Positions 10,727 to 21,816 of a stretch of DNA of 64,000 bases are shown here, in pieces; position 1 is the stretch's first letter, and each line of letters begins with the position of its first letter. Source of the stretch: Bactrocera neohumeralis. Lineage: Eukaryota > Arthropoda > Insecta > Diptera > Tephritidae. The notes beneath the pieces are model-generated. The model was not told the DNA's origin. It made no database searches and worked only from the letters and a program-made list of their open reading frames with translations. A program made the position numbers and the translations under genes. The stretch lies in contig NW_026089624.1 of assembly GCF_024586455.1 (NCBI RefSeq), positions 17,389,341 through 17,453,340 on the forward strand. The letters are read 5' to 3'.

Positions 10727-11982
10727 TTAAATAACCTTCGCCATCTTACAGAAGTTGGCATAAAGCCAAAACGGCAGTGCATTTGGAAAAATTCCACAAT
10801 TTTTCATTTAGGTATAAAACCGATTTTCCTGCATTTAAACATTTAGCAATCCATATCGAGTTGATTCAAATCATTAACGTCACATATTCAAGTTAATTAA
10901 CCTTCGTCATCTTGCAGAAGTTGGCATAAGGCCATAACGGCAGTGCATTTGGAAAAATTCCACATTTTTGCATTTAGGTATAAAACCGATTTTCTTGCAT
11001 GTACACATTGAGAAATCCATATCAAGTTGCTTCAAAATCATTAGCCTTAACATATTAAAGTTAATTAACCCTCATCATCTTACTGTAGTTGGCATAAAGC
11101 AAAAACGTCAGTGCATTTAAAAAAATTCCACACTTTTACACTTAGGTATAAAACCGATTTTCCTGCATTTAAACATATAGCAATCCATATCGAGTTGAAT
11201 CAAATCATTAACATCACATATTTATGTTAACTAACCTTCTTCATCTTACTAAAGTTGGCATAAAACCAAAACGGCAGTGCATTTGGAAAATTCCAGAATT
11301 TCATATTTAGGTATAAGACCGACTTTTTTGCATATATACACATTTGGCACTCTATGTCGAATGGTTTCAAATCATTAGCTTCACATATTAAAGTTAATTA
11401 ACCCTCATCATCTTGCTCAAGTTGATATAAAGCCATAACGGCAGTGTATTTGGAAAAAATGCCATAATTTTACATTAAGGTATAAAACCGATTTTGTTGC
11501 ATGTACACATTTAGAAATACATATCATATTAAAGTTAATTAACTTTCTTCATCTTACTAAAGTTGGCATAAAGCCATAACGGCAGTGCATTTGGAAAAAT
11601 TCCACAAGTTTTGCATTTAGGTATAAAACCGATTTTCTTGCGTGTACACATTTAGAAATACATATCAAGTTGCTTCAAATCATTAGCTTCACATATTAAA
11701 GTTAATAAACTTTCTTCATCTTACTAAAGTTGGCATTAACCCAAATGGGCAGTGCATTTGGAAAAATTCCACAAATTTTACATTTAGGTATAAAACCTAT
11801 TTTCTTGCGTGTACACATTTAGAAATACATATCAAGTTGCTTCAAATCATTAGCTTAACATATTAAAGTTAATTAACTTTCTTCGTCTTTCTAAAGTTGG
11901 CATAAAGCCACAACAGCAGTGCATTTGGAAAAATTCCACAAATTTTACATTTAGGTATAAAACTGATTTTCTTGCGTGTACA
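10727..11982 (-). repeat. Satellite array, R direction
   Basis: About eight monomers. The array ends with TGTACA (11977-11982), the left copy of the Gypsy target duplication. Confidence 0.92.
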
Positions 11983-12389
11983 AGTTAACATAAGCTGCCC
12001 TTTAACAACAATAAAGTCCGCGCGTGGCCTGAGTCAGCGAATCCACATTCTCACGCTCTCAGCTAGCAGTTAACATAAGCAGCACTTTGTCAACAACAAA
12101 GTCCGTGCGTGGCCTGAGTCAGCGAATTCACATTCCCACGCTGACGGGTAAGGCACAGCGGTAGCGGCAAGCTGCCAACGCAAGCGTCGGTGTCGTATCC
12201 GCTGCAATAACTCTACAACTACTACTAACAACGAATTGCGGGTTACAACAACTAAGACAAGGTGCAGGGAATTATTTAAGACATTAGCTTTAGAATGTAA
12301 TGGTCAGTTTGTAACAGAGAACTCATCAGACAGCATGATCTGATTAATAAAGTGATAATAATAAAGAAACAAGACGGTTATTCGTAATT
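11983..12389 (+). mobile_element. Gypsy 5' LTR
   Basis: 407 bp. Its first 160 bp hold a direct duplication of about 82 bp: two copies of AACATAAGC(T/A)GC followed by GTGGCCTGAGTCAGCGAAT. AATAAA-type signals occur near 12343 and 12357, in the position expected for LTR polyadenylation. Confidence 0.93.
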
Positions 12390-12399
12390 GGCGCCCAAC
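12389..12399 (+). other. tRNA primer-binding site
   Basis: TGGCGCCCAAC begins on the last base of the 5' LTR. This is the tRNA-Lys-type primer-binding sequence known from gypsy and many retroviruses. The one-base overlap with the LTR is common in errantiviruses. Confidence 0.85.
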
Positions 12400-12405
12400 T
12401 ATATT

Positions 12406-12541
12406 GGAATAAAAATATAAAAGTTCGACAAAAAATAGTCAAAACTATTCGGGAACAAAAATTAAAGTTCGATAAAAAATAGTAAAAACTATTCGGAAAT
12501 AAAAATCTCGATAAAAAATAGTAAAAAAACTATTCGGGAAT
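12406..12541 (+). repeat. Three tandem repeats in the Gypsy leader
   Basis: Three units of about 41-47 bp, each with (G)GGAA(T/C)AAAAAT, a TCGA(C/T)AAAAAATAGT segment and AACTATTC. Every unit contains the inverted half-sites AATAGT and ACTATT. They sit between the primer-binding site and gag, where the Drosophila gypsy insulator repeats are located, but I do not see the Su(Hw) consensus here. Function unknown. Confidence 0.75.
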
Positions 12542-12945
12542 AATTGTACGGACCCATCAAGGAGGAGACGTCACAAAAAAAGAAATCACGGACCAAAAGG
12601 GGATCGAAAATTTCTACAAAAAATTAAACAATAGAATTAAGTTTCAAAAATATGTAAGTAGAGTGCAAAAATATAGTATGTTGAATTGCTCTAATAAAAA
12701 AAGTAGCTAAAAAAGAAAACTTGTGTTAAATATAACTGTAAATCTTTGCACGAGTTTTTGAGAAATAAATTTTGCGCAGGCCAGCTTATTGGTATCGGTT
12801 TTACTTCAAGCTCATGAGTGATCAGGACCTGGACAAAATATTTGAGCGCCTTAACTGAATAGAAGTTAGTAAGAGACAGTGCAACAATAGGGATAATACA
12901 GAAAATTGGTGTACAGAATATAGAGTGGCAGACAAAAGACAAGAA

Positions 12946-14208
12946 ATGGCGCTGGAACCAGACCAATTAAGGGCATTAGTGGAAAGTGAAGTTTGTAGTG
13001 CACTTGCCACTCAAAGAGAAAATTTCGAACAAAAGCTTGCAAGTATTAATCAACGACTAAATGACGTTAAAATCGACACACCGAACATAGAAACGTAAAG
13101 GGAAACAGAAATTGTACTCGGGATTAGATGTGAGGAGCCCCTCGATATGTTAAAGTCCTTACCGGACTTCGACGGTAAGCAGGAGAATTATGTATCGTGG
13201 CGGCAGGCGGCACACACCACCTACAAAGTTTTTGAAGGCTATGAGGGTAGCAGCAAACATTATCAGGCTGTTGCCATCATTAGAAATAAAGTTAAAGGCC
13301 CGGCCGACAAAGTTCTGGCCTCATTTAATACCGTTCTAAATTTTAAGGCCATAATTAATCGACTCGATTTTAGTTATTCCGACAAACGACCAATTTACTT
13401 GATCGAGCAGGAGATGTCAACTCTCCGCCAAGGAAGTTTGTCACTACTACAATATTACGACGAGGTAGAGAAAAAGTTAACCCTTTTAACTAACAAAACG
13501 ATAATGACTTACGAAAAATCAATTGCTGCATCACTAAACGAAAAATACAGAATGGATGCATTACGCGTATTTATTTCAGGGACTAAGAAACCCCTTAGTG
13601 ATGTGTTATTCTCAGCCCGGCTTAAAGATCTACCTTCGGCTCTTGCGTTAGCACAGGAGGTGGAATCTAACCATGAGCGATACCAGTTCGCAAGCACATA
13701 TGCCAGGAGCCTGGAAGACAAATCCCAAAGACTAAATATAGAGCAATCTAGGCAAAAAGGTACAAGTAGTAGATATCAGACAAATGACACGTATCTTGCG
13801 AAAAGTCCCCATTTTAACAGAACGCGGGACTTCAACAGCAGGACTCCGCCGAAACTAGAGCCAGTACAGCCAATGGACGTTGATACCTCGCAACGCTTCA
13901 GGGAACCTACAGCACAACAGAAAAATAGTGGATACTCATCTCGATATCCTAATAATCAAAATCAAAAATACGGACAGACAGTGAAGAGGCCAAGTAATGC
14001 AAAATTCGCAGGACCAAAACAACAACGGGTTAACTACCTGCCAAACGTAAATTCTACTTCTAATCAAGAAGATATGACGTATCATGAGGTAGCAAACTCA
14101 GAGGCCTCATCAATCGAAGATGACCTTACTGAACCTAACCAGTTAAATTTTTTAGACAGGACTCCCTGCTACCGTTCATTAAAAGAACAATTGCAGGGAG
14201 AAAACTAA
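12946..14208 (+). pseudogene. Gypsy Gag-like polyprotein with N-terminal nonsense codon
   Basis: The frame opens at 12946 (MALEPDQLRALVESEV, a coiled-coil-like helix). It is stopped by TAA at 13096-13098 and continues in the same frame to 14208; the long open part is 13147-14208 (353 codons). The region after LPDFDGKQENYVSWRQA is the retrotransposon capsid-like domain, and the C-terminal 150 residues are Asn/Gln/Arg-rich without CCHC knuckles. The stop TAA overlaps the pol frame, which lies at -1 as in gypsy. The natural start may be further upstream, where the frame is also broken. Confidence 0.8.
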
Positions 14209-15317
14209 AATTATTGATTGATACGGTGGCATCAATGAACTATATAAAGCCTCTAAAAGTGCTTAAGCACATAGCGCCTGTCGAAAATTCTTTCTTGGTA
14301 AAGTCAATCCATGGCTTTACTCACATTAAAGAAAAATGCACGGTAAACCTTTTCGACACAAACAGTACCTTTTTTATTCTCCCGTCTCTTTCAACGTTCG
14401 ACGGAATAGTAGGTCTGGATTTGCTAACGCAAACAAACGCAACAATAGATCTAAAATCAAAAAAAATAATAACTAATAATGGCTGAGAAAAAATAAAGTT
14501 TTTAAAGTGTGCAAATGTGAATTTCACACGAGTAGGGGACATAGAAGTCCCCGAGGTTGTAAGGGGCAAATTTCAGAAAATGGTGAAAAATTTATTACGC
14601 GTTTTTTCTGATCCTAATGAGGCCCTACCATTTAACACAAATATTGTCGCCACTATTCGCACCGAAAGTGACGACCCGGTGTATTCTAAGCTATACCCTT
14701 ATCCAATGGGTGTAGCGGAATTCGTGAATACTGAAATTCGCGATTTACTAAAAAATGGTATTATTCGACCGTCTAGGTCACCATACAACAACCCAATATG
14801 GGTTGTAGATAAAAAAGGAATGGACGAACAAGGCAATGTGAAGAAACTTCTTGTAATAGACTTCAGAAAATTAAACGAAAAAACCATCGATGACAAATAT
14901 CCCATCCCCAATGTAACCGTAATACTATCAAATCTAGGAAAGGCCAAGTATTTCACAACACTCGACCTAAAATCGGGCTTCCACCAAATAACTCTCGCAG
15001 AATCCGATAGGGAAAAGACCGCTTTCTCCGTAGGCAACGGAAAATACGAAATAGAAAATAATATGAGAATTTCGCGCGAGAAATCACAATTTTTTAAGGA
15101 AAGCGTTGAACACTTAGGCTTTGTTGTGTCTAGGGGAGGCATTAAAACGAGCCGCATCAAAGTAGATGCTATACGTACATAACTACGAGAAACCCGCCAC
15201 TCTTTTCAATGTCAGATCCTTTCTAGGTTTAGCAAGCTACTATCGTTGCTTTATTAAGGACTTTGCAGCAATAGCAAAGCCTTTAACAGATATTTTGAAA
15301 GGAGAAAACGGCAAGGT
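14190..15317 (+). pseudogene. Gypsy Pol, first part: protease and reverse transcriptase with internal deletion
   Basis: Pol starts in the -1 frame overlapping the end of gag. The protease motif reads LIDTVAS (about 14208-14228), with valine where the family has the glycine of the D-T/S-G triad. A TGA at 14484-14486 interrupts pol. RT fingers and palm follow (NPIWVVDKK, VIDFRKLN, TTLDLKSGFHQI). At about 15047 the sequence jumps from GNGKYE directly to the thumb-side IENNMRIS, so the stretch carrying FGLKNAP and the YxDD catalytic motif is missing. A frameshift near 15175-15182 precedes the SFLGLASYYRCFI connection segment. The LINE insertion then splits pol at 15317. The product could not function as protease or polymerase. 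Confidence 0.88.
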
Positions 15318-18307
15318 GGAGGATGGGGTCATGTGTAGAAGTTCACGCAAGTGAGGAAAGTTCTCTGATCGCCATTCACTTGGGAGTGGCCAGAAACGAT
15401 TCTTTTACATATGACTCAAGCAGCTCATGACTTCCGGTCTTTGACCAAGTATCCTCTGGGTAGCCTAAGAACATCCGTTCGAAGGTGAGCTAAAGTGAGA
15501 AGGCGAAACATCCCCTGCATAGGGTTGTGCGCTGGGTTTGGGACCCGCCACGTAAAAAGCCTACCTCAATGAACAGTAACAACCAGCCTCGGATGAGAGA
15601 CCCCCCTTTTGATGACGTCCACGGCAAACGAAATAAGGACTCCGATTTAAGGGCATGCACCTGGAATGTCCGGTCCCTTAATTGGGAAGGTGCCGCTGCC
15701 CAGCTGGTTGATGTCCTCGTGAAAATAAAGGCTGACATCACCGCCGTCCAAGAAATGCGATGGACGGGACAAGGACAAAGACGAGTAGGTCCTTGTGACA
15801 TTTACTACAGTGGCCATATAAAGGAGCGCAAGTTTGGTGTGGGATTCGTGGTGGGAGAGAGACTCCGTCGCCGAGTACTATCATTCACTCCGGTGAATGA
15901 ACGTCTAGCCACAATCCGCATCAAAGCGAGGTTCTTCAACATATCGCTGATCTGCGCCCACGCTCCGACGGATGAGAAGGACGATGTGACCAAAGATGCC
16001 TTTTATGAGTGCTTGGAACGCACTTATGAGAGATGCCCCCGCCACGATGTCAAAATCGTGCTTGGCGACTTTAACGCCAGGGTGGGCAAAGAAGGTATCT
16101 TTGGCACTATGGTTGGTAAATTCAGCCTCCACGAGGAAACATCCCCAAATGGGTTGAGGCTGATCGACTTCGCCGGGGCCCGAAATATGGTTATCTGTAG
16201 TACCAGATTCCAGCACAAAAAATTCATCAAGCTACCTGGCTGTCTCCGGATCGAAAAACTACCAACCAGATCGATCATGTTGTGATAGACGGAAGACACG
16301 TCTCCAGTGTTTTAGATGTGCGTGCGCTCCGAGGTCCTAACATCGACTCGGACCACTATCTTGTTGCAGCCAAGATTCGCACCCACCTCTGTGCAGCAAA
16401 AAACGCACGCCAACAAACACAAGGAAGGTTCCACGTCGAAAAGCTGCAATCACAACAGACTGCCGAACGATTTTCTACTCGGCTTGCACTCCTGCTCTCT
16501 GAGAGCACTCATCAACAACTCGGTATAAGGGAACTGTGGGACGGCATTTCAAACTCCTTACGTATAGCTGCATCCGAAACCCTTGGTTTTCGGAAAGTGC
16601 AAAAGAACAACTGGTACGACGAGGAGTGCCGCGCCGCAGCGGAGAGAAAACAGGCTGCCTACCTCGCAACGTTACGATCGACCACAACACGTGCGGGATG
16701 GGATAGATACCGAGAATTGAAGAAGGAAACGAGACGCATCTGCAGACAGAAAAAGAAAGAGGCCGAAATGCGTGAGTATGAAGAGCTTGATAAGTTGGCC
16801 GACAGGGGTAATGCTCGAAAATTCTACGAAAAAATGCGGCGGCTTACAGAAGGTTTCAAGACCGGAGCATATTCTTGTAGAACCCCCAAAGGTGATCTAG
16901 TGACCGATGCCCAGAGCATACTTAAATTATGGAGGGAACACTTCTCCAGCCTGCTGAATGGCAGAGAATGCACAACGCCAGGAGAAGGCGAACCCGATTC
17001 CCCAATCGATGACAATGGAGCAGACGTCCCATTGCCCGACCATGAAGAAGTTCGAATAGCAATTACCCGCCTGAAGAACAACAAAGCGGCGGGGCCGATG
17101 GATTACCGGCCGAGCTATTCAAACACGGCGGCGAAGAACTGATAAGGAGCATGCATCAGCTTCTTTTTAAAATATGGTCGGACGAAAGCATGCCCAACGA
17201 TTAGAATTGGAGCACGAAAAGGAACCGCCTTTATGCAGCAATGTGTGAATTTGGTATCCCCGCAAAACTAATACGGCTGTGTAAACTGACGCTGAGCAAC
17301 ACGAAGAGCTCCGTCAGAATCGGAAAGGACCTCTCCGAGCCGTTCGATACCAAGCGAGGTTTCAGACAAGGCGATTCCCTATCGTGTGACTTTTTCAACC
17401 TGCTTCTGGAGAAAATAGTTCGAGCTGCAGAACTTAGTAGAGAAGGTACCATCTTTTATAAGAGTGTACAGCTGCTGGCGTATGCCGACGATATTGATAT
17501 CATCGGCCTTAACACCCGCGCCGTTAGTTCTGCTTTCTCCAGACTAGATAAGGAAGCACAGAAAATGGGTCTGGCAGTGAACGAGGGCAAGACGAAATAT
17601 CTCCTGTCATCAAACAAACAGTCGTCGCACTCGCGACTTGGCACTCACGTCACTGTTGACAGTCATAACTTTGAAGTTGTAGATAATTTCGTCTATTTAG
17701 GAACCAGTATTAACACCACCAACAATGTCAGCCTGGAAATCCAACGCAGGATTGCTCTTGCCAACAGGTGCTACTTCGGACTGAGTAGGCAATTGAAAAG
17801 TAAAGTCCTCTCTCGACGAACAAAAGCCAAACTCTATAAGTCGCTCATAATTCCCGTCCTGCTATATGGTGCAGAGGCTTGGACGATGTCAACAACTGAT
17901 GAGTCGACGTTGCGAGTTTTCGAGAGAAAAGTTCTGCGAAAGATTTATGGTCCTTTGCACATTGGCCACGGCGAATACCGCATTCGATGGAACGATGAGC
18001 TGTTCGAGATATACGACGAGATTGACATAGTTCAGCGAATTAAAAGACAGCGGCTACGCTGGCTAGGTCATGTTGTCCGAATGGACGAAAACACTCCAGC
18101 TCTGAAAGTATTCGACGCTGTACCCGCCGGGGGAAGCAGAGGAAGAGGAAGACCTCCACTCCGTTGGAAGGACCAAGTGGAGAAGGACCTGGCTACGCTT
18201 GGAATATCCAATTGGCGCCACGTAGCGAAAAGGAGAAACGACTGGCGCGCTGTTGTTAACTCGGCTATAATCGCGTTAGTGGTGTCTACGCCAATTAAGA
18301 AGAAGAA
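15318..18307 (+). mobile_element. RTE-clade LINE nested in Gypsy pol
   Basis: Flanked by a perfect 14-bp target duplication, GAAAACGGCAAGGT (15304-15317 and 18308-18321). Starts GGAGGATGGGG and ends with a short AAG-rich 3' tail instead of poly(A), as RTE elements do. It holds one endonuclease-RT frame in the same direction as the host element. A second copy of the same family, truncated at a gap, lies at 36191-37065 on minus. Insertion after Gypsy makes this the younger event at the locus. Confidence 0.93.
15560..18300 (+). pseudogene. RTE LINE endonuclease-reverse transcriptase, broken
   Basis: The N-terminal AP-endonuclease domain shows CTWNVRSLN, VQEMRW, HAPTD, GDFNARVG and, after a frameshift near 16220-16285, IDSDHYLV, the metal-binding and catalytic blocks of the family. 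Such domains are often mis-annotated as craniofacial development protein 2-like. A basic linker leads to the RT start (LKNNKAAGPMD, near 17071), where another frame break occurs. At about 17216 an internal deletion joins the RT entry to YAAMCEFGIPAKLIRL, removing the fingers and first catalytic Asp block. GFRQGDSLS, the catalytic LAYADDID (about 17476-17499) and a complete C-terminal region follow to 18290. Not functional. Confidence 0.88.
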
Positions 18308-18315
18308 GAAAACGG

Positions 18316-19957
18316 CAAGGTTAGCGCCACACAATCGAAAAAGAGTAAATTTTAACAAATTGAAGGAAGCTCTTACATCGGAGGATGTTATGTTACTCTA
18401 CCCAGACTTCAGGAAGCCATTTGATCTAACGACAGACGCTTCATCTTTGGGTATAGGGGCAGTACTGTCACAAGACAATAGGCCAATCACCTTTATTTCA
18501 AGGACTTTGAAAGATCGTGAGCAAAATTTCGCTACTAACGAACGCGAGTTACTTGCCATAGTCTGGGCCCTAAAAAGCCTTAGAATCTATCTCTATGGCG
18601 TAAAAAATTTAAAAATTTTTACAGACCATCAGCCACTTACGTTTGCGGTTTTAGACCGAAACCCTAATGCCAAAATTAAATGCTGGAAAGCGTTTATCGA
18701 CGAGCACAACGCTAAAATGTTTTACAAACCGGGCAAGGAAAATCATGTTGCTGACGCGCTATCACGACAGAACATCCACACTCTAGAGGAGGATGCCCAA
18801 TAAGATTTGGCTACAGTCCACAGCGAAATGTCACTATCCTATACGATAGAAGAAACTGAGAAACCATTAAATTGCTTCCGAAACCAAACCGTTTTAGAAG
18901 AAGCAGACATGACTTTAAGACGGAATTTCATATACTTCGGCAATAAAACTCGTCACATAATTCAATTTACAAATACGAAGCACCTTATTGAGGAGATAAA
19001 AATAGCTGTAAACCCAAATGTGGTAAATGCCATACATTGCGATCTAACAACATTGGCCAGCATACAACATGAATTGGTAAGGAGTTTTCCGTCAACAAAG
19101 TTTTGGCACTGCAAAAACATGGTGTCTGATATTGTCAACAAAAACGAGCAGAGGGAGATTGTTGTTGCTGAGCACAATCGAGCTCACAGAGCAGCCCAGG
19201 AGAATATTAAACAAATCCTCTGCGATTACTATTTCCCAAAGGCGACAAATTTGGCGAATGAAGTTGTCGCGAATTGTAGGATCTGTGGTAAGGCCAAATA
19301 CGACAAACACCCACGTAAGCAGGAACATGGTGTAACTCCAATTCCCTCCTATACCGAGGAAATGTTGCACATTGATATCTTTTCGACAGATAACAGGTAC
19401 ATTCTTACCTGTCTGGACAAATTCTCAAAATTTATTGTGATAATGAAGCTTCTCTAAATTCTGAAACGATAACCACATTGTTGAAGAATAGTTTTGGTGT
19501 AGACATCGTAAACGCACCACCCCTTCATAGCACGTCGAACGGGCATGTTGAATGCCTCCATAGTACACTTTTGGAGATAGCCAGATGTTTGAAACTGGAC
19601 AGGAAAATTAACGAGACGACAGACCTCATATTAATGGCAACAACTGAATACCACCGAACGATTCACTCGGTGACCAATATGAAACCAATCGAAATACTTC
19701 ACGCCAACCCACCCGAACTGACGAATGAGATAACCATGAAAATAATCAAGGCTCAACAAGCACAAATGGATAGGAATAACCCTTCCAGACGGAATAGAGT
19801 ATTCGACGTGGGGGAAAGAGTATTGGTAAAGACTAACAGACGACTCGGAAATAAATTATCCCCTTTATATGTTGAGGAGAAAGTTGAAGCAGACTTGGGT
19901 TCTCATAAAAGGGAGGGTGGTCCACAAGGACAACCTAAAGTAAGGGAAAATTCTTAA
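18316..19957 (+). pseudogene. Gypsy Pol, second part: RNase H and integrase with internal deletion
   Basis: RNase H is complete by motif: TTDASSLGIGAVL, the ELLAIVWAL helix with its catalytic Glu in NERE, FTDHQPL and NHVADALSR. A TAA at 18801-18803 follows in frame, then the integrase zinc domain (HNRAH, then CRICGKAK; an HHCC finger, about 19170-19290) and the first catalytic Asp (MLHIDIF). At about 19457 the frame and sequence jump to the segment with the catalytic Glu (NGHVECLHS), so the second catalytic Asp block is missing. The C-terminal domain is frameshifted near 19900. The 5' end joins the LINE in frame, giving an accidental chimeric open frame 17241-18803. Confidence 0.88.
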
Positions 19958-20023
19958 GCTTCTTTCACACCATCTTTCAGGATACTGATTGCGATACTCC
20001 TTATTCAAACGACGACGACAAAA

Positions 20024-21420
20024 TTGACCGACTATTCGACTTCCGACTACATACCGATTCAGGATGGTGACGCGACGATTTGGGAAGAATTTGGCTATCT
20101 AAGGCATACAACTAATCTTACAGTATACAAGGGAATAGTTGAGGAAACCAAAGGCTTAGCAACACAATTCCCTCTATCCCATATGAGAATGTTACTCGAC
20201 GCAGACATTGCACATATAAAGGTGCTTCTGACAACACTGGACATCCATCACAGGCAGGCTAGGAGCATTAACGTTTTGGGTACTGCCCTAAAGGTTATCG
20301 CAGGTACGCCTGACTTTGACGATTTCGAAAACTTAAAGTTCCGACAACAGGAACTCGTAGACTCAGTGCGACATCAGGTAGAAATAAACACAAGGATACA
20401 AGAAAAGATAAATGAACTGACGGAAACGGTTAACCACATCATTAAAAACTCAAAAGCTGGACAGATCGACACTGGTCACTTGTATGAAATGTTGCTTGCA
20501 AGAAATAGGATCATTATAAATGAAATTGAAACTTTAATTTCAACTACTACCCTTGCAAAGACAGGGATAATAAATCCCATCCAAATTATATAAAATATAT
20601 TATTCAAATGCACTCTACAAACACAACTATCACTGATTTAATGGAGGTATCATATATTAAGGTTTTATTAGACGGTAATCTTCTACATTTTATTATCAAA
20701 TATCCCAAGCCAGTACTAGTCTGTAAGAAAATTATTATCTTTCCTGTCCAACACAACGAAACAATCCTGCACCTTGGGAATGACAACAATGTTGCTGATT
20801 GTCATAATCAAGTTCTGGCGATTGGAAATTGCAGCGCAACGCTCACATCAACGTTTTGCAAAAAATTACAACATCCAACGCGCGCGCAGCAGCTTCATTC
20901 TGGTAATGTTGCCCACTGCAGCACTCGCCCTAGCCACCTTGAACCAATTGTGGTGGTCGATGATGGCATAATCATCATTAACGATAATACCGCTTTAGTC
21001 AAGACTACCGCAGACACTGAGAAGACCATAAAGGGAACTTATTTACTTTCCTTCGAAAATGAGATTCAAATTAATGGATCCTACTACAAAAACGTAAACG
21101 GCATGTTTAAAACATTACCAGGATCAGCAACGACGGCGCTCCTTAATATCACCAGTCATCAAGAGATTTTGAGTCTTCCATACCTTCACAAGATAAGTAT
21201 GGAAAACGTGCGTTTTATCAGGAAAATAGAAGGGAGGACTATGATAGGACCAACGATATCAGGTCTTACTAGCATTGTCATACTAATTTCCTGTTACGGT
21301 CTAATTAAACTATACCGAGAGCGAAAAAGAAGACGCAAATCCCAGAATCTTCAGAACGTCATAAACAATCTTAAGAAGTCCGTGGACGGCCTTCATTTAG
21401 AAGGGGAGAAGTTTATATAA
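20024..21420 (+). pseudogene. Gypsy Env-like glycoprotein, split by frame breaks
   Basis: Two open parts, 20024-20593 and 20608-21420, lie in different frames. The first contains a short basic site (RQAR) followed by a hydrophobic stretch and long helices, where errantiviral Env has its surface/transmembrane cleavage and fusion region. The second is Cys-containing ectodomain with N-glycosylation sites (NCSA, NITS), a membrane span (SGLTSIVILISCYGLI) and a basic cytoplasmic tail (RERKRRRK). The stop at 21418-21420 is inside the 3' LTR. I see no intact signal peptide. Position and architecture match insect errantivirus Env. This is an old, interrupted endogenous copy. Confidence 0.82.
21398..21409 (+). 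other. Polypurine tract of the Gypsy element
   Basis: The purine run TAGAAGGGGAGA lies immediately upstream of the 3' LTR, the expected plus-strand primer position. Confidence 0.8.
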
Positions 21421-21816
21421 GCTGCCCTTTGTCAACAATAAAGTCCGCGCGTGGCCTGAGTCAGCGAATCCACATTCTCACGCTGGCAGCTAGCAGTTAA
21501 CATAAGCAGCACTTTGTCAACAACAAAGTCCGCGCGTGGCCTGAGTCAGCGAATTCACATTCCCACGCTGACGGGTAAGGCACAGCAGTAGCGGCAAATC
21601 GCCAACGCCAGCGTCGGTGTAGTATCCGCTGCAATAACTCTACAACTACTACTAACAACGAATTGCGAGACACAACAACTAAGACAAGGTGCACGGACTT
21701 ATTTAAGACATTAGCTTTAGAATGTAACGGTCAGTTTGTAACAGAGAACTCATCAGACAGCATGATCTGATTAATAAAGTGATAATAATAAAGAAACAAG
21801 ACGGTTATTCGTAATT
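21410..21816 (+). mobile_element. Gypsy 3' LTR
   Basis: 407 bp, the same length as the 5' LTR with about 19 substitutions. Several of these are adjacent pairs (for example AA to GT near the start). It contains the env stop codon and the same internal duplication of about 82 bp. Followed by the TGTACA duplication. Confidence 0.93.

Larger units (their letters stand above)
11983..21816 (+). mobile_element. Full-length, defective Gypsy-like errantivirus with env and a nested LINE
   Basis: Two 407-bp LTRs (11983-12389 and 21410-21816) start AGTT and end AATT. They are flanked by the 6-bp duplication TGTACA (11977-11982 and 21817-21822), which is a normal satellite site. Inside, in order, are a primer-binding site, a leader with tandem repeats, gag, pol (protease, RT, RNase H, integrase), env, polypurine tract and 3' LTR. 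The LTRs differ by about 19 substitutions by eye (roughly 5%) with no indel, so the insertion is not recent. All reading frames are damaged and a 3-kb RTE LINE splits pol. Confidence 0.95.

Noticed and set aside
15490..17084. Minus-strand frames opposite the RTE LINE
   Set aside because: Shadows of the endonuclease-RT coding frame, with no motif of their own.
16824..18358. The RTE LINE coding region as a host craniofacial development protein 2-like gene
   Set aside because: The similarity reflects the LINE endonuclease; the target duplication, AAG tail and second copy at 36191-37065 show a transposon.
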